DNA of 64,000 bases from Thermoanaerobaculum sp. (GTDB lineage Bacteria > Acidobacteriota > Thermoanaerobaculia > Multivoradales > UBA5704): NCBI GenBank assembly GCA_021154885.1, contig JAJKHS010000143.1, forward strand, positions 1 to 64,000, in the 5' to 3' direction. Positions 26,480 through 35,432 of the stretch are shown one piece after another; within the stretch, counting starts at the first letter, position 1, and each line of letters starts with the position of its first letter. A program made the position numbers and the translations under genes. Under the pieces are notes generated by a model. It was not told where the DNA came from and made no database searches. It saw only the letters and a program-made list of their open reading frames with translations.

Positions 26480-27247
26480 ATGAAAGAAAAGATCGTCGTC
26501 GTCACCGGCGGCGCGGCGGGCATCGGCCGCGCCACGGCCCGCCGCTTCGCTCAGAGCGGCGACCGGGTGGCCGTCTGGGACGTCAAGGCCGCCGACCCTG
26601 ACGCCCTCGTCGCCGAGCTCGCCGCGGCGGGGGGGGAGGGGTCGTTCCAGACGGTGGACGTCACGGACGCCGCCGCGGTCGAAACGGCCGTGGCGGCGGT
26701 CGTGGAGCGCTGGGGGCGGGTCGACGTGCTGGTCAACAACGCCGGCATCCTGCGCGATCACCAGCTCGTCAAGTGGAAGGACGGCCAGAATCTGGCCGAA
26801 ATGACGGAGAGGGACTTCGACGCCGTGGTCGCGGTCAATCTCAAGGGGGTGTTCCTCTGCACCCGGGCCGTCGCTCCCCTGATGATTGAAAGCGGCGGCG
26901 GCTCGATCCTCAACGCCTCGTCGGTGGTGGGACTCTATGGCAATTTCGGCCAGACCAACTACGCCGCCACCAAGGCCGGGGTGATCAGCATGACGAAGAC
27001 GTGGGCGCGGGAGCTGGGGCGATACAACGTCCGGGTCAACGCCGTGGCCCCCGGCTTCATCGCCACGGAGATGGTCACGGCCATGCCCGAGAAGGTGCTC
27101 CAGGGAATGGTCTCCCACACGCCACTCGGCCGGATGGGGAGGCCGGAAGACGTCGCCGAAGCCTACTTCTGGCTGGCCTCGGACGTCGCGGGCTTCATCA
27201 CCGGCACCGTGCTCTCGGTGGACGGCGGCCTGGTGGTGGGAACGTAG
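26480..27247 (+). CDS. SDR-family oxidoreductase (3-oxoacyl reductase / 3-hydroxyacid dehydrogenase type)
   Basis: This 255-aa classical short-chain dehydrogenase has the NAD(P)-binding TGGAAGIGR, NNAG, catalytic Ser in NASSVVG, the YxxxK of NYAATKAG, and a C-terminal ITGTVLSVDGG typical of FabG-like enzymes. It interconverts a hydroxyl and a keto group. In this locus a 3-hydroxybutyrate or 3-hydroxyacyl substrate is plausible. The next gene begins 12 bp after the stop, so an operon is likely. Confidence 0.85.
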   Translation: MKEKIVVVTGGAAGIGRATARRFAQSGDRVAVWDVKAADPDALVAELAAAGGEGSFQTVDVTDAAAVETAVAAVVERWGRVDVLVNNAGILRDHQLVKWKDGQNLAEMTERDFDAVVAVNLKGVFLCTRAVAPLMIESGGGSILNASSVVGLYGNFGQTNYAATKAGVISMTKTWARELGRYNVRVNAVAPGFIATEMVTAMPEKVLQGMVSHTPLGRMGRPEDVAEAYFWLASDVAGFITGTVLSVDGGLVVGT

Positions 27248-27259
27248 AGGGAAAACCCG

Positions 27260-28765
27260 GTGATCTCCGGAGATATTCTGGGTGAGCGGGCGCGGCTGAC
27301 GCCGGACCGGCTCGCCTTGGTCTACGTGCCCACGGGCGAGCGCTTCACCTACAGCGAGCTCGACGCGCGGGCCGTTCGCGTGGCCCGGGTCTGGAGGGAG
27401 GTGCTGGGGATCGGAAAGGGGGAGCGCTTCGCCCTGCTGGCGGACAACCGGCCGGAGTATCTCGACGCCCTCTTCGCCGCGCCCAAGTCCGGCGTGATCC
27501 TCGTCCCCCTGGGAACGCGGCTCACCCCCCGCGAGCTGGCGGGAATCCTGGACGACGCCCGGCCCGCCGGCCTCCTCTACGGCGCCGAGCACGCCGGGAC
27601 CGTGCGCGCTCTGCGGGAGCTCGTCTCCCTGGATCACTGGATTTCGCTCGACGAGGATTTCGCGCCGCTGGCCGCCGCCGTGCCGGACACGCCGTGGACC
27701 CGGGAGCGCTGCGATCCCGAGGATCTCTGGTGCCTGCTCTACACCTCCGGCACCACGGGCAAGCCGAAAGGCGTCATGCTCCCGCACCGCATGATCCTCT
27801 GGAACGGCTACAACACGGTCGTCGGCTGGCAGCTCCGGGCGGACGACGTGAGCCCGATTTTTACTCCGCTCTACCACGCCGGCGGCCTGGGAGCGTTCCT
27901 GGTTCCTATCTTCACCATCGGCGGTAAAGTCGTCCTCTACCGCGGTTTCGACGCCGCCGAGGTCTGGCGGACGATCGAGGACGAGGGCTGCACCGTGGTC
28001 CTCGGGGTGCCCACGATCTTCAAGCTGCTGATGGACGATCCCGGCTTCCAGGCGACGGACCTTTCGCGGGTCCGCTGGTTCATCAGCGGCGGCGCGCCGC
28101 TCCCCACCTACTTGATCGAGGCGTACCAGCGCCGGGGCGTGGCCTTCAAGCAGGGCTACGGCCTCACCGAGGTGGGGGTGAACTGTTTCGCCATGACCGT
28201 CGAGGAGTCGGTCGCCAAGCCGGGCAGCATCGGCAAGCCGCTGATGTTCACCGAGACGCGGCTGATCGGTGAAGATGGCGCCGAGGTGCCGGCGGGAGAG
28301 CTGGGGGAACTGCTGCTTCGAGGCCCCCACGTCAGCCGCGGCTACTGGAAAAACCCTGAGGCCACGGCCGCGGCCCTGGATGCCGAGGGCTGGTTCCACA
28401 CGGGCGACCTCGCGCGGCGGGACGCGGACGGCTTCCACTCTATCGCTGGCCGGAAGAAGGACATGATCATCAGCGGCGGCGTCAACGTCTATCCCGCCGA
28501 GATCGAGGGCGAGCTGCTCCAGCATCCAGCGGTGCGGGACGCCGCGGTGGTGGGCATCCCCCATCCGACCTGGGGCGAGGTGGGAGTCGCCTTCGTGGTG
28601 CCGGGAGGCGCGCCGCCGGACGACCTCGGCGGGTTCCTCGAATCTCGGCTCGCGAAGTACAAGGTTCCCCGGGAATTCGTCTTCGTGGACGCGCTGCCGC
28701 GGACGCCGTATGGAAAGGTGGTCAAGGGGGAGCTGAGAGAGAAATATTTGGAAAGGAAAACCTGA
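27260..28765 (+). CDS. acyl-CoA synthetase (AMP-forming)
   Basis: This 501-aa member of the ANL superfamily has the P-loop-like LLYTSGTTGKPKGV, the GYGLTEVG motif, GWFHTGDLARRD, the hinge GRKKDMIISGGVNVYP and the C-terminal catalytic Lys in PYGKVVKGEL. It starts with GTG. It would activate a carboxylic acid to its acyl-AMP and then the CoA thioester. Next to an SDR and a PhaZ7-like depolymerase, the substrate could be 3-hydroxybutyrate, acetoacetate or a short oligomer; this is inference. Confidence 0.88.
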   Translation: MISGDILGERARLTPDRLALVYVPTGERFTYSELDARAVRVARVWREVLGIGKGERFALLADNRPEYLDALFAAPKSGVILVPLGTRLTPRELAGILDDARPAGLLYGAEHAGTVRALRELVSLDHWISLDEDFAPLAAAVPDTPWTRERCDPEDLWCLLYTSGTTGKPKGVMLPHRMILWNGYNTVVGWQLRADDVSPIFTPLYHAGGLGAFLVPIFTIGGKVVLYRGFDAAEVWRTIEDEGCTVVLGVPTIFKLLMDDPGFQATDLSRVRWFISGGAPLPTYLIEAYQRRGVAFKQGYGLTEVGVNCFAMTVEESVAKPGSIGKPLMFTETRLIGEDGAEVPAGELGELLLRGPHVSRGYWKNPEATAAALDAEGWFHTGDLARRDADGFHSIAGRKKDMIISGGVNVYPAEIEGELLQHPAVRDAAVVGIPHPTWGEVGVAFVVPGGAPPDDLGGFLESRLAKYKVPREFVFVDALPRTPYGKVVKGELREKYLERKT

Positions 28766-28793
28766 CTTGAAGGGCATGCCGCTGGAGTTACCC

Positions 28794-29585
28794 ATGAGCC
28801 CACTCGCCCACCGCATCACCGGCAACCCGGACGGCCCGCCGCTCTTCCTGTTGAACGGCGGGCTGATGACCATGGCCGCCTGGGAGAAGATCGCCGCGCC
28901 CCTGGAGGATGCGTTCCGCATCGTGCGGTGCGATTTCCGGGGCCAGCTCTTCTCGCCGGGCGTGCCCGAGCCCCGCTTGGAGCCCCACGCGGAGGATCTC
29001 GTGACCCTGCTGGATGCGCTGGGGATCGAGCGCATCCACGCCGCGGGCACCTCCTTCGGCGCGCTCGTGGCTCTGCGGCTGGCTTCGCTCCATCCCGAGC
29101 GGGTGGCGTCCGTGATCGCGATCACGGCCACGGAGAAGGTCACCCCCGAGTTGTGGGCGGCCTCGGCCCTGGTGCGCGACGCGTGCCTGGAGACCGTGGC
29201 GGGCGGCGACGGCGGCCGGGTCTACGATCTGGTGATCCCTGCTACCTACAGCCCCGAGTACCGGGAGGTCAACGCCGCGACCCTGGCCCTCTACCGGCGG
29301 CAGGTGGGCCTCCTGCCAGCCGCGTGGTATACGGGGCTGGCGCCCATCATCGGCGTCCTCGAAGGGCTTGACCTGACGCCGTATCTCCCTCTCATCCAGG
29401 CGCCAACGCTCGTCGTGGCCGGCGAGCGCGACACCATGTTTCCCCTGGAGCATTCCCGGGCCCTGGCCGCCGGCATCCCCGGCGCGCGCCTCGAAATCGT
29501 CCCCGGCGGCAGCCACGGCCTGATCATCGAACAGCCGGAGAAGACCGTGGAGATCCTCCGCGGCTTTGTCGGCTCCCTGACGTAA
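28794..29585 (+). CDS. alpha/beta hydrolase
   Basis: This 263-aa protein has the nucleophile elbow GTSFGALVAL, acid GERDTMFP and catalytic His GGSHGLIIEQP, so the Ser-Asp-His triad is complete. The oxyanion region is LLNGGLMTMAAW. The ATG at 28794 has GGAG 6 nt before it; in-frame TTG (28767) and ATG (28776) are alternatives upstream. It has no signal peptide, so it is cytoplasmic. It may split hydroxyalkanoate oligomers or an ester taken up by the receptor. It directly follows the acyl-CoA synthetase. Confidence 0.82.
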   Translation: MSPLAHRITGNPDGPPLFLLNGGLMTMAAWEKIAAPLEDAFRIVRCDFRGQLFSPGVPEPRLEPHAEDLVTLLDALGIERIHAAGTSFGALVALRLASLHPERVASVIAITATEKVTPELWAASALVRDACLETVAGGDGGRVYDLVIPATYSPEYREVNAATLALYRRQVGLLPAAWYTGLAPIIGVLEGLDLTPYLPLIQAPTLVVAGERDTMFPLEHSRALAAGIPGARLEIVPGGSHGLIIEQPEKTVEILRGFVGSLT

Positions 29586-29606
29586 CCCCTCATCCCGGAG
29601 TCCACC

Positions 29607-30596
29607 ATGCCACGCTACGCCAAGCTCGTCTCCACCGGCTCCTACCTGCCCGAGCGGGAGATCTCGAACGACCTCCTGCGCGAGCGCTTTCCCGAGCCGC
29701 CGGACTTCGTGGACAAGATGGAGGCCTCCACCGGCATCCGCCGCCGCTGGTGGGCCCCCGAGGACTGGTCCACCTCCGACGTCGCCGTCCACGCCGCCCG
29801 CCAAGCCCTGGCGGCGGCCGGCCGCCGGCCGGAGGACGTGGACCTCATCATCCTGGGCACCGACTCTCCCGACTACATTACCCCCGCCACCTCGGTCGTC
29901 GTGCAGGAGAAGCTGGGAGCGAAGAACGCCGGCACCTTCGACGTCGGCTGTGCCTGCGCCTCGTTCCCCACCGGCTTTGCCACGGGCGCGGGGCTGATCG
30001 CGGCCAACTCGGCCCTGAAGACCGTGCTCGTCATCGGCGTCTACCTGATGCACAAGCTGACCGCCGCCAACGACCCCATGGTCTTCTTCTATGGCGACGG
30101 AGCGGGCGCGGCGATCCTCGCGCCGTCGGACGAGCCGGGTTTCCTCAACGCGGCGTTCCAGGCGGACGGCGCCTATGCCGGCTACTGGGGGATCTACTCC
30201 GGTGGCACGGCCGAGCCGGCGAGCGAGGAGTCCGTCCGCGCCGGCCGCACCCAGGTGCAGATCGTCCAGCGCTACCCCCCGGAGATCAATCACGAGGGGT
30301 GGCCGCGCCTCGTACGCCGGCTGGCCCGGGAGGGGGGCTTCGAGGTCCCGGACATCGATTTCCTGATCTTCACCCAGGTGCGCAAGCCGTCCATCGAGCT
30401 GGTGATGGGCGATCTGGGCCTCCCCCTGGAGCGCACCCACACGGTGATGGAGGACTGGGGCTACACCGGCTCCGCCTGCGTCCCCATGGCCCTCCACGAC
30501 GCCCGGGCGAAGGGGAAGATCAAGGCGGGCGACCTGGTCGTCCTCATCGGCTCGGGCGTGGGCTACAACCAGGCGGGCGTGGCGTTCCGGGCGTAG
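29607..30596 (+). CDS. ketoacyl-ACP synthase III-like protein, triad His and Asn replaced
   Basis: This 329-aa thiolase-fold protein has a FabH-like start (AKLVSTGSYLPEREISN), the IILGTDSPDYITPAT region and the active-site Cys in DVGCACASFPTG. Where FabH has PHQAN the sequence reads FTQVR, and where FabH has GNTSxAS it reads GYTGSAC, so the catalytic His and Asn appear to be Thr and Tyr. Such enzymes may transfer acyl groups without decarboxylative condensation. It lies 21 bp after the hydrolase gene, in the same operon. The exact reaction is unknown. Confidence 0.8.
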   Translation: MPRYAKLVSTGSYLPEREISNDLLRERFPEPPDFVDKMEASTGIRRRWWAPEDWSTSDVAVHAARQALAAAGRRPEDVDLIILGTDSPDYITPATSVVVQEKLGAKNAGTFDVGCACASFPTGFATGAGLIAANSALKTVLVIGVYLMHKLTAANDPMVFFYGDGAGAAILAPSDEPGFLNAAFQADGAYAGYWGIYSGGTAEPASEESVRAGRTQVQIVQRYPPEINHEGWPRLVRRLAREGGFEVPDIDFLIFTQVRKPSIELVMGDLGLPLERTHTVMEDWGYTGSACVPMALHDARAKGKIKAGDLVVLIGSGVGYNQAGVAFRA

Positions 30597-30637
30597 ACGA
30601 CCGAATGGACAGACAACGTAAAAACGAAGGAGGAGAT

Positions 30638-31651
30638 ATGAAGAAGCAGGCTCTGGCGGTCTCGTTCCTGATGCTTCTCCTGGCGCTGCCGGCGGGCGCC
30701 CTGACCTACACCGGCAGCTCCGTCCAGTTCGCCGGCGGCTTCAATCCCGCCAGCGCAGCCAATGGCGGCTTCGGCGGCGGCAACTGCACGGCCACCCATA
30801 CCCCCATCGTTTTCCTGCACGGCAACGGCGACGAGGCCAAGAACTGGGACTACCCGCCGTCGACGGGCGTCCTCTCCGTCTACGCCGAATTCCGGGCCGC
30901 CGGCTACAACGACTGCGAGCTTTTCGGCCTCAACTATCTGTCGTCCTCCGAGCGGGCGGCTCCGCAGCTCAACTACCACCAGCCCAGCAAGGCCGCCATG
31001 GTGCGGGACTTCATCAACGCCGTGAAGACCTACACCGGCAAGTCGCAGGTGGACGTCATCGCCCACTCCATGGGAGTGACCGTGGGCATCCACGGCATCG
31101 ACTACGGCAACCTCTGGGGGAGCGTACGGAAATTCATCGCCATCTCCGGCGGCCTGCGTGGCCTCTCCTCCTGCTACTGGGCCGGCTACGCCAACCCCGC
31201 CATCACCACCTGCGGCGGCCAGAACATCTTCGATTCAAACGTCTTCGGCTTCTTCCCCCACCTCGCACCAGGCTACAACCCAAAGATGGGCGATGGCGGT
31301 TATCGCGACAAGCCTTCGGGAAAGACGACCCAGTTCTACAGCCTCCGAGCCGGCTACAACGACCAGATCGCCTGCTCCACCTCCTCCTTCTATTCCGGTT
31401 GCGGCGACACCGCGAAATTTGACACGTACACGAATGTCAAAGCGCAACTAAACGTCGGGAGAGGTTCCACCGCCGCCCAGTTCGATTATAATTTCAGCGA
31501 CTGGAGTATCTACAACACGGCGGGAGGTGACGCGGACGGAGTTGGCCATTTCCGAGCGAAGAACAATACCGGGGCGATCCAGCGCAGCATGATCACCACC
31601 AGTTGCACGGGGACGGGTTGCTGCTCGGGGTACGGTTTCTCCTGCCAGTGA
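30638..31651 (+). CDS. PhaZ7-like extracellular polyhydroxybutyrate depolymerase
   Basis: This 337-aa protein has a signal peptide (KKQALAVSFLMLLLALPAGA). The mature part follows the PhaZ7 of Paucimonas lemoignei closely as I recall it: QFAGGFNP, NGGFGGGNCTATHTP, FLHGNGDEAKNWD, YNDCELFGLNYLSSSE, YTGKSQVDVIAHSMG, SVRKFIAISGGLRGL, GVGHFRAKNNTGAI. All triad positions are present: Ser in AHSMG, Asp in GYNDQ, His in GVGHF. PhaZ7 attacks native amorphous PHB granules outside the cell. GGAGGAGAT precedes the ATG. It is the last gene of the TetR locus. Confidence 0.85.
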   Translation: MKKQALAVSFLMLLLALPAGALTYTGSSVQFAGGFNPASAANGGFGGGNCTATHTPIVFLHGNGDEAKNWDYPPSTGVLSVYAEFRAAGYNDCELFGLNYLSSSERAAPQLNYHQPSKAAMVRDFINAVKTYTGKSQVDVIAHSMGVTVGIHGIDYGNLWGSVRKFIAISGGLRGLSSCYWAGYANPAITTCGGQNIFDSNVFGFFPHLAPGYNPKMGDGGYRDKPSGKTTQFYSLRAGYNDQIACSTSSFYSGCGDTAKFDTYTNVKAQLNVGRGSTAAQFDYNFSDWSIYNTAGGDADGVGHFRAKNNTGAIQRSMITTSCTGTGCCSGYGFSCQ

Positions 31652-31749
31652 CGCCGTCGCCAAGCTCGGAAGCGAAATGAATATCCTCCCGCGCTCACTC
31701 GTATTCGGAGTGCATAAAGCCCTTAAGGGCAGCGAGGAGGAGGATTTCC

Positions 31750-32064
31750 TTGGAGCATCCCTCGGACGAGACTCTCAAGCGATTCGTCGCGGGCACCGCT
31801 GCACGGGATGAGAGCCGGATCGTCGTGGCCCACCTGCTGAAGGGGTGCGCCTCCTGTGCCCGGAAGGTTCGCGACCTCATGCAGCCGGACGAGGTGCGCC
31901 GCGACCTCTATGACTCCGTCCTGAACCGCTTCGACCGTGGGCTGGTCGAGGGCCTGGAGTCCTCGATCAGCCCCGTCCAGACCCTGCGGACGGTGTTGAA
32001 CCGGCTGCTCGAGGGCGATCACCAGCCGCCGCCGAGCCGCAAGCCACCGTACCGGGAGAGTTAG
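31750..32064 (+). CDS. small protein with His/Cys-type zinc-finger-like N-terminus
   Basis: This 104-aa protein starts with TTG, with GAGGAGGA upstream. The first 45 residues (HPSDETLKRFVAGTA, VVAHLLKGCASCARKV) resemble the zf-HC2 domain of anti-sigma factors, with His then CxxC. The remainder is a charged helix and a Pro-rich tail, with no membrane segment. It could be a soluble anti-sigma-like protein, but no sigma factor is nearby. Start and role are uncertain. Confidence 0.5.
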   Translation: MEHPSDETLKRFVAGTAARDESRIVVAHLLKGCASCARKVRDLMQPDEVRRDLYDSVLNRFDRGLVEGLESSISPVQTLRTVLNRLLEGDHQPPPSRKPPYRES

Positions 32065-32074
32065 CCGTCTCGTC

Positions 32075-32824
32075 TCATCCCCGGGCCTGGCCCTGCTTCG
32101 CCACGGCCTCGGCCGCCTTGCGCGCCGCCTCCGGATCTCCCAGGTAGTAGCTGCGGACCGGCGTCAGATCGTCGTCGAGCTCGTAGACCAGCGGGATTCC
32201 CGTGGGGATGTTGAGCCCCACGATCTTCTCCTCCGAGATGTCATCCAGGTGCTTGACGAGCGCCCGCAGGCTGTTGCCGTGGGCGGCGATGAGCACCCGT
32301 TTGCCGGCTTGCAAGTCGGGGACGATCGTCTGGTGCCAGTAAGGGAGGAAGCGGGCGACCGTGTCCTTGAGCGACTCGGCGAGCGGGATCTCCTCCGGCT
32401 TGAGGCCGGCGTACCGGCGGTCACGGCCGGGATAGCGTGGGTCGTCGGAGGTGAGGGGCGGCGGCGGCTCGGAGTAGCTGCGACGCCAGACCAGCACCTG
32501 GGCATCGCCGTACTTCGCCGCCGTCTCCGCCTTGTTGAGCCCCTGGAGAGCGCCATAGTGCCGCTCGTTCAGGCGCCAGCTCCGGTGGACAGGGATCCAC
32601 ATCAGGTCCATCTCGTCGAGGGTGATCCACAGCGTCCGGATGGCCCGCTTGAGCAGCGACGTGTAGGCCACGTCGAAGGTATAGCCCCCCTCCCGGAGCA
32701 GCCGGCCTCCTTCATGGGCCTCCTCGATCCCCTTGGGCGAGAGGTCCACGTCGGTCCATCCCGTGAACCGGTTCTCGACGTTCCAGGTGCTCTCACCGTG
32801 CCGCAGCAGAACCAGCTTGAGCAT
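32075..32824 (-). CDS. gpmA: 2,3-bisphosphoglycerate-dependent phosphoglycerate mutase
   Basis: This 249-aa histidine phosphatase-superfamily enzyme has the phospho-acceptor LRHGESTWN at residue ~10, [12 protein letters not shown], the [17 protein letters not shown] region and the second catalytic His in [17 protein letters not shown]. It interconverts 3- and 2-phosphoglycerate in glycolysis and gluconeogenesis in the cytoplasm. Length and motifs match dPGM exactly. It is preceded by the membrane-anchored protein gene on the same strand, 5 bp away. Confidence 0.93.
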   Translation of the reverse strand: MLKLVLLRHGESTWNVENRFTGWTDVDLSPKGIEEAHEGGRLLREGGYTFDVAYTSLLKRAIRTLWITLDEMDLMWIPVHRSWRLNERHYGALQGLNKAETAAKYGDAQVLVWRRSYSEPPPPLTSDDPRYPGRDRRYAGLKPEEIPLAESLKDTVARFLPYWHQTIVPDLQAGKRVLIAAHGNSLRALVKHLDDISEEKIVGLNIPTGIPLVYELDDDLTPVRSYYLGDPEAARKAAEAVAKQGQARG

Positions 32825-32829
32825 GCTTG

Positions 32830-33657
32830 CTACTTCTTCTCCTGGAACGTCACGGCCGCGGAGGTCTCCCCGTTGGCGGTCCCGAAGATGACGCTGGCCT
32901 GCTTCTTCTCGTCGTCGCTCTTGGCGGTGAGTGTACCGCCGTCCTGGCCGTTGGAGGAGATCGTGGTCTTCTCGACCTTCAAGCCGGCGCTCTTGAGCTG
33001 GGTCTCGTAGAATTCCATCATCTTGGAGACCGAGTCCTTGGTGGTCACCGTGAACGCCGCCGAATGGCCCTCGGCGTTGGTGGTGTCGAGGGTCCCCTGG
33101 ACGTTGCCTCCAGGATAGACTGGCAGCCACGACGGGAGGTTCTGAGGCGCGCCGGCCCCGGCGTTCATCGTGGTCACCTCGCCCTTCTCGTTGGTGGCCT
33201 TGAAGGTGGCGCCGTCCTTGCCGCTCGCGTCGAAGGTTGCCGTGCCTTTGTTGCTCTTGATAGTGAACCGGCCCGCCTTCACGTCGTCGGTGCTCATGGT
33301 GGTCGTCTCACCGGTCGTCTCGTTCTTGACGGTGAGGGTTTTGTTTTTCTCGTCGGCGGTGATGGTGACGACCTCGTTGCTCTTCTTGTCCTTGATCGTG
33401 AGGGTGCCGGCGTCCTCATCGCTCTTGACGAGCTCCAACTGGGGGTTGAACTGCACCATGAGCTTGGCGCTGGAGAAGGCCGGATGCTTCGTGAAACCTT
33501 CCGCCTTGCTCTTGATGAACCAGCCCGCACCGACCACAGCGATCAAGCAGAGGACGATGATGACGGCGCAGCCGATGCCGACCCAGACAAGGGGGCTCGT
33601 CTTCTTCGGAGCCACCGGCGTTCCTGGTGGAGGAGGAACAGGCGACGATACGGTCAT
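32830..33657 (-). CDS. membrane-anchored protein of unknown function
   Basis: This 275-aa protein has a Pro-rich cytoplasmic N-terminus, then one hydrophobic helix (about 23-48, [20 protein letters not shown]), then an extracytoplasmic beta-rich domain with many Thr/Lys ([29 protein letters not shown]) and a C-terminal segment [20 protein letters not shown]. The repeated short strands suggest a beta-meander like that of other acidobacterial orphan proteins. It probably shares a transcript with gpmA. Confidence 0.7.
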   Translation of the reverse strand: MTVSSPVPPPPGTPVAPKKTSPLVWVGIGCAVIIVLCLIAVVGAGWFIKSKAEGFTKHPAFSSAKLMVQFNPQLELVKSDEDAGTLTIKDKKSNEVVTITADEKNKTLTVKNETTGETTTMSTDDVKAGRFTIKSNKGTATFDASGKDGATFKATNEKGEVTTMNAGAGAPQNLPSWLPVYPGGNVQGTLDTTNAEGHSAAFTVTTKDSVSKMMEFYETQLKSAGLKVEKTTISSNGQDGGTLTAKSDDEKKQASVIFGTANGETSAAVTFQEKK

Positions 33658-33757
33658 ATGATGATCCCCTTTCGCATATTTCAGGTTGCTGAAACAGGAG
33701 CGTCCGACCCTGAGACTTTAGCACTGCTCGGGCTTGGATAAAGAGGAACTCTCCCGC

Positions 33758-35299
33758 CTAGCTGTTCGAGGCCTCGGGCAGGGGCTCGACCCGTCTCGCT
33801 TCCGAGCCCGGCTCGTCGAAGCGGTGCCGGCGCCGGTACTTCTTTTCATAGACGTCGAGCGCCCGGTGGAGTCTGGAGAGGATGGCCTTCGCCTTCGGCT
33901 CGGCGATGTCGTTCAGTCGGCTTCCAAGGTTCTGGATCGCCGCGGCGCCGCGCCGGTGCTCGGCGCGCAGCCAGTCCTGCACGGCGGCCGTGTCGAGGGC
34001 CGTCGCGAGGATCGCGGGATCGCCGTTCCAGCCGGCCCGCGCCAGCACCTCGGCGGGGACGTTGATCAGCCCCTTCTTCAGGTCCGCCTCGAGGTCCCGC
34101 ACGGGCGAGCACCAGGCGAGGGCGGCGATCACGTCCGGCGCGTCGGCGGCCCGCAGCCCGGAGCCGGCCAGGATCAGGGTGAGGTTCAGGGAGTAGAAGA
34201 AGGTGAGCCGGTGCTGCTCGGCGAGGGCCTCGGCGCACAGCGTCCGCCGGGCGTCCATCCGCCGCCGGTCCTCCAGCAGCACCTCGAAGAGCTTCACCAG
34301 GTCGCTGCGCGGATGGTCCCGGGCATCGTCCCGCTCGCTCTCGAACCGTCCGAGCTCGGCGCCGACGAACGCGGCGAGCTGATCCGCCGTCGTCTCACCG
34401 AACGGCGCCTCGCCCCGGAGCCCGCGCACCACGGCGAGGACATAGGCTTCGGGATCCCCCTTGATCTTCCGGTCGCCGTCCAGGATGTCGTCCACGTGCT
34501 GGGCCAGGCAGTAGGTGGCGCGCAGCACGCGCGTCTTGCGCCAGCGGGGGACCGAGGCCCGGAACAGGGCGAAGAACATCACCAGGTAGCGCGGGTGCCG
34601 GCGGACGAACCAGGCGAACTCCCGCAGGCAGAGCGCCTCGATGCGCAGCGATTCCAACACCTCGTCCCGCGACGTCCGGCGCCAAACGATCCCGACTCCC
34701 GCCAACCCGAGCACGGCCCCGGAGGCGAGGTCCAGGATGTGGTGCTCGTGCATGAAGAGAGTCGAGACGCCCACGGCGACCGTCCACAGGGCGAAGAGGG
34801 CCCGCCCCAGGGGACCGCACCGCCGGCCGAAGACGATCGCCGCCGTCACCGTGAAGGCGATGTGCAGCGACGGGAACTCGTTGTATTGGAGGTTCAGCCG
34901 GTCTGCGAGGTGGAAGATGGCGCCGCCGACGCCGGAAGCCACCCGCGCCGGATAGACCTGTACCATGGGGATGGCCAGGAAGACGATGCCGCCGACCAGC
35001 GTCTCCGCCGTCAGCGCCAGGAAGAACGGGGTGAACGACCGCCACGTGCGCAGGGTGAAGGGCGTCAGCAGGAGCAGCAGAGGGACGGAGAGATAGACGA
35101 CGGCGAGCCAGGGGATGAACGGCAGCCGCAGCTCCCAGTCGAAATGGAAGTCTGGGCGGGCGCCCCGCAGCCCGGCGAGCAGGCTGGCGCCGCCGTAGAT
35201 CGAGAAGAAGATCTTCGAGAACAGGTAGGAGAGGGGGAGCGTCAGCTTGAGGCTCTCCACCCCCGGCCAGGCCAGCAGGGGCTCTCTAGGCGCGGCCAT
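33758..35299 (-). CDS. PAP2 phosphatase fused to squalene/phytoene synthase-like domain
   Basis: This 513-aa protein has residues about 40-200 as a multi-helix PAP2 (inositolphosphotransferase-like) membrane domain with NEFPSLHIAFT and STLFMHEHHILD, the acid-phosphatase motif pair. Residues about 215-490 are a head-to-head prenyl synthase-like domain with two acidic motifs: QHVDDILDGD and RDLEADLKKGLINVP. The parts are normally separate proteins. The fusion could dephosphorylate a prenyl diphosphate or phospholipid and join or rearrange prenyl chains at the membrane. It is the last gene of the minus-strand operon with GH3 and two acyltransferase-like genes. Confidence 0.8.
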   Translation of the reverse strand: MAAPREPLLAWPGVESLKLTLPLSYLFSKIFFSIYGGASLLAGLRGARPDFHFDWELRLPFIPWLAVVYLSVPLLLLLTPFTLRTWRSFTPFFLALTAETLVGGIVFLAIPMVQVYPARVASGVGGAIFHLADRLNLQYNEFPSLHIAFTVTAAIVFGRRCGPLGRALFALWTVAVGVSTLFMHEHHILDLASGAVLGLAGVGIVWRRTSRDEVLESLRIEALCLREFAWFVRRHPRYLVMFFALFRASVPRWRKTRVLRATYCLAQHVDDILDGDRKIKGDPEAYVLAVVRGLRGEAPFGETTADQLAAFVGAELGRFESERDDARDHPRSDLVKLFEVLLEDRRRMDARRTLCAEALAEQHRLTFFYSLNLTLILAGSGLRAADAPDVIAALAWCSPVRDLEADLKKGLINVPAEVLARAGWNGDPAILATALDTAAVQDWLRAEHRRGAAAIQNLGSRLNDIAEPKAKAILSRLHRALDVYEKKYRRRHRFDEPGSEARRVEPLPEASNS

Positions 35300-35432
35300 G
35301 GTGCTCTTGCTGCGAGTGCTGCACGATCCGGTTCACCTTCGGGTTTCCTGGATGACGGCGGCCTGTTTGAAGATCGAGAACAGGATCTCCAGTCTGATCC
35401 TTCCCAAAGGTCGGAGATGGATCGATAGCTGG

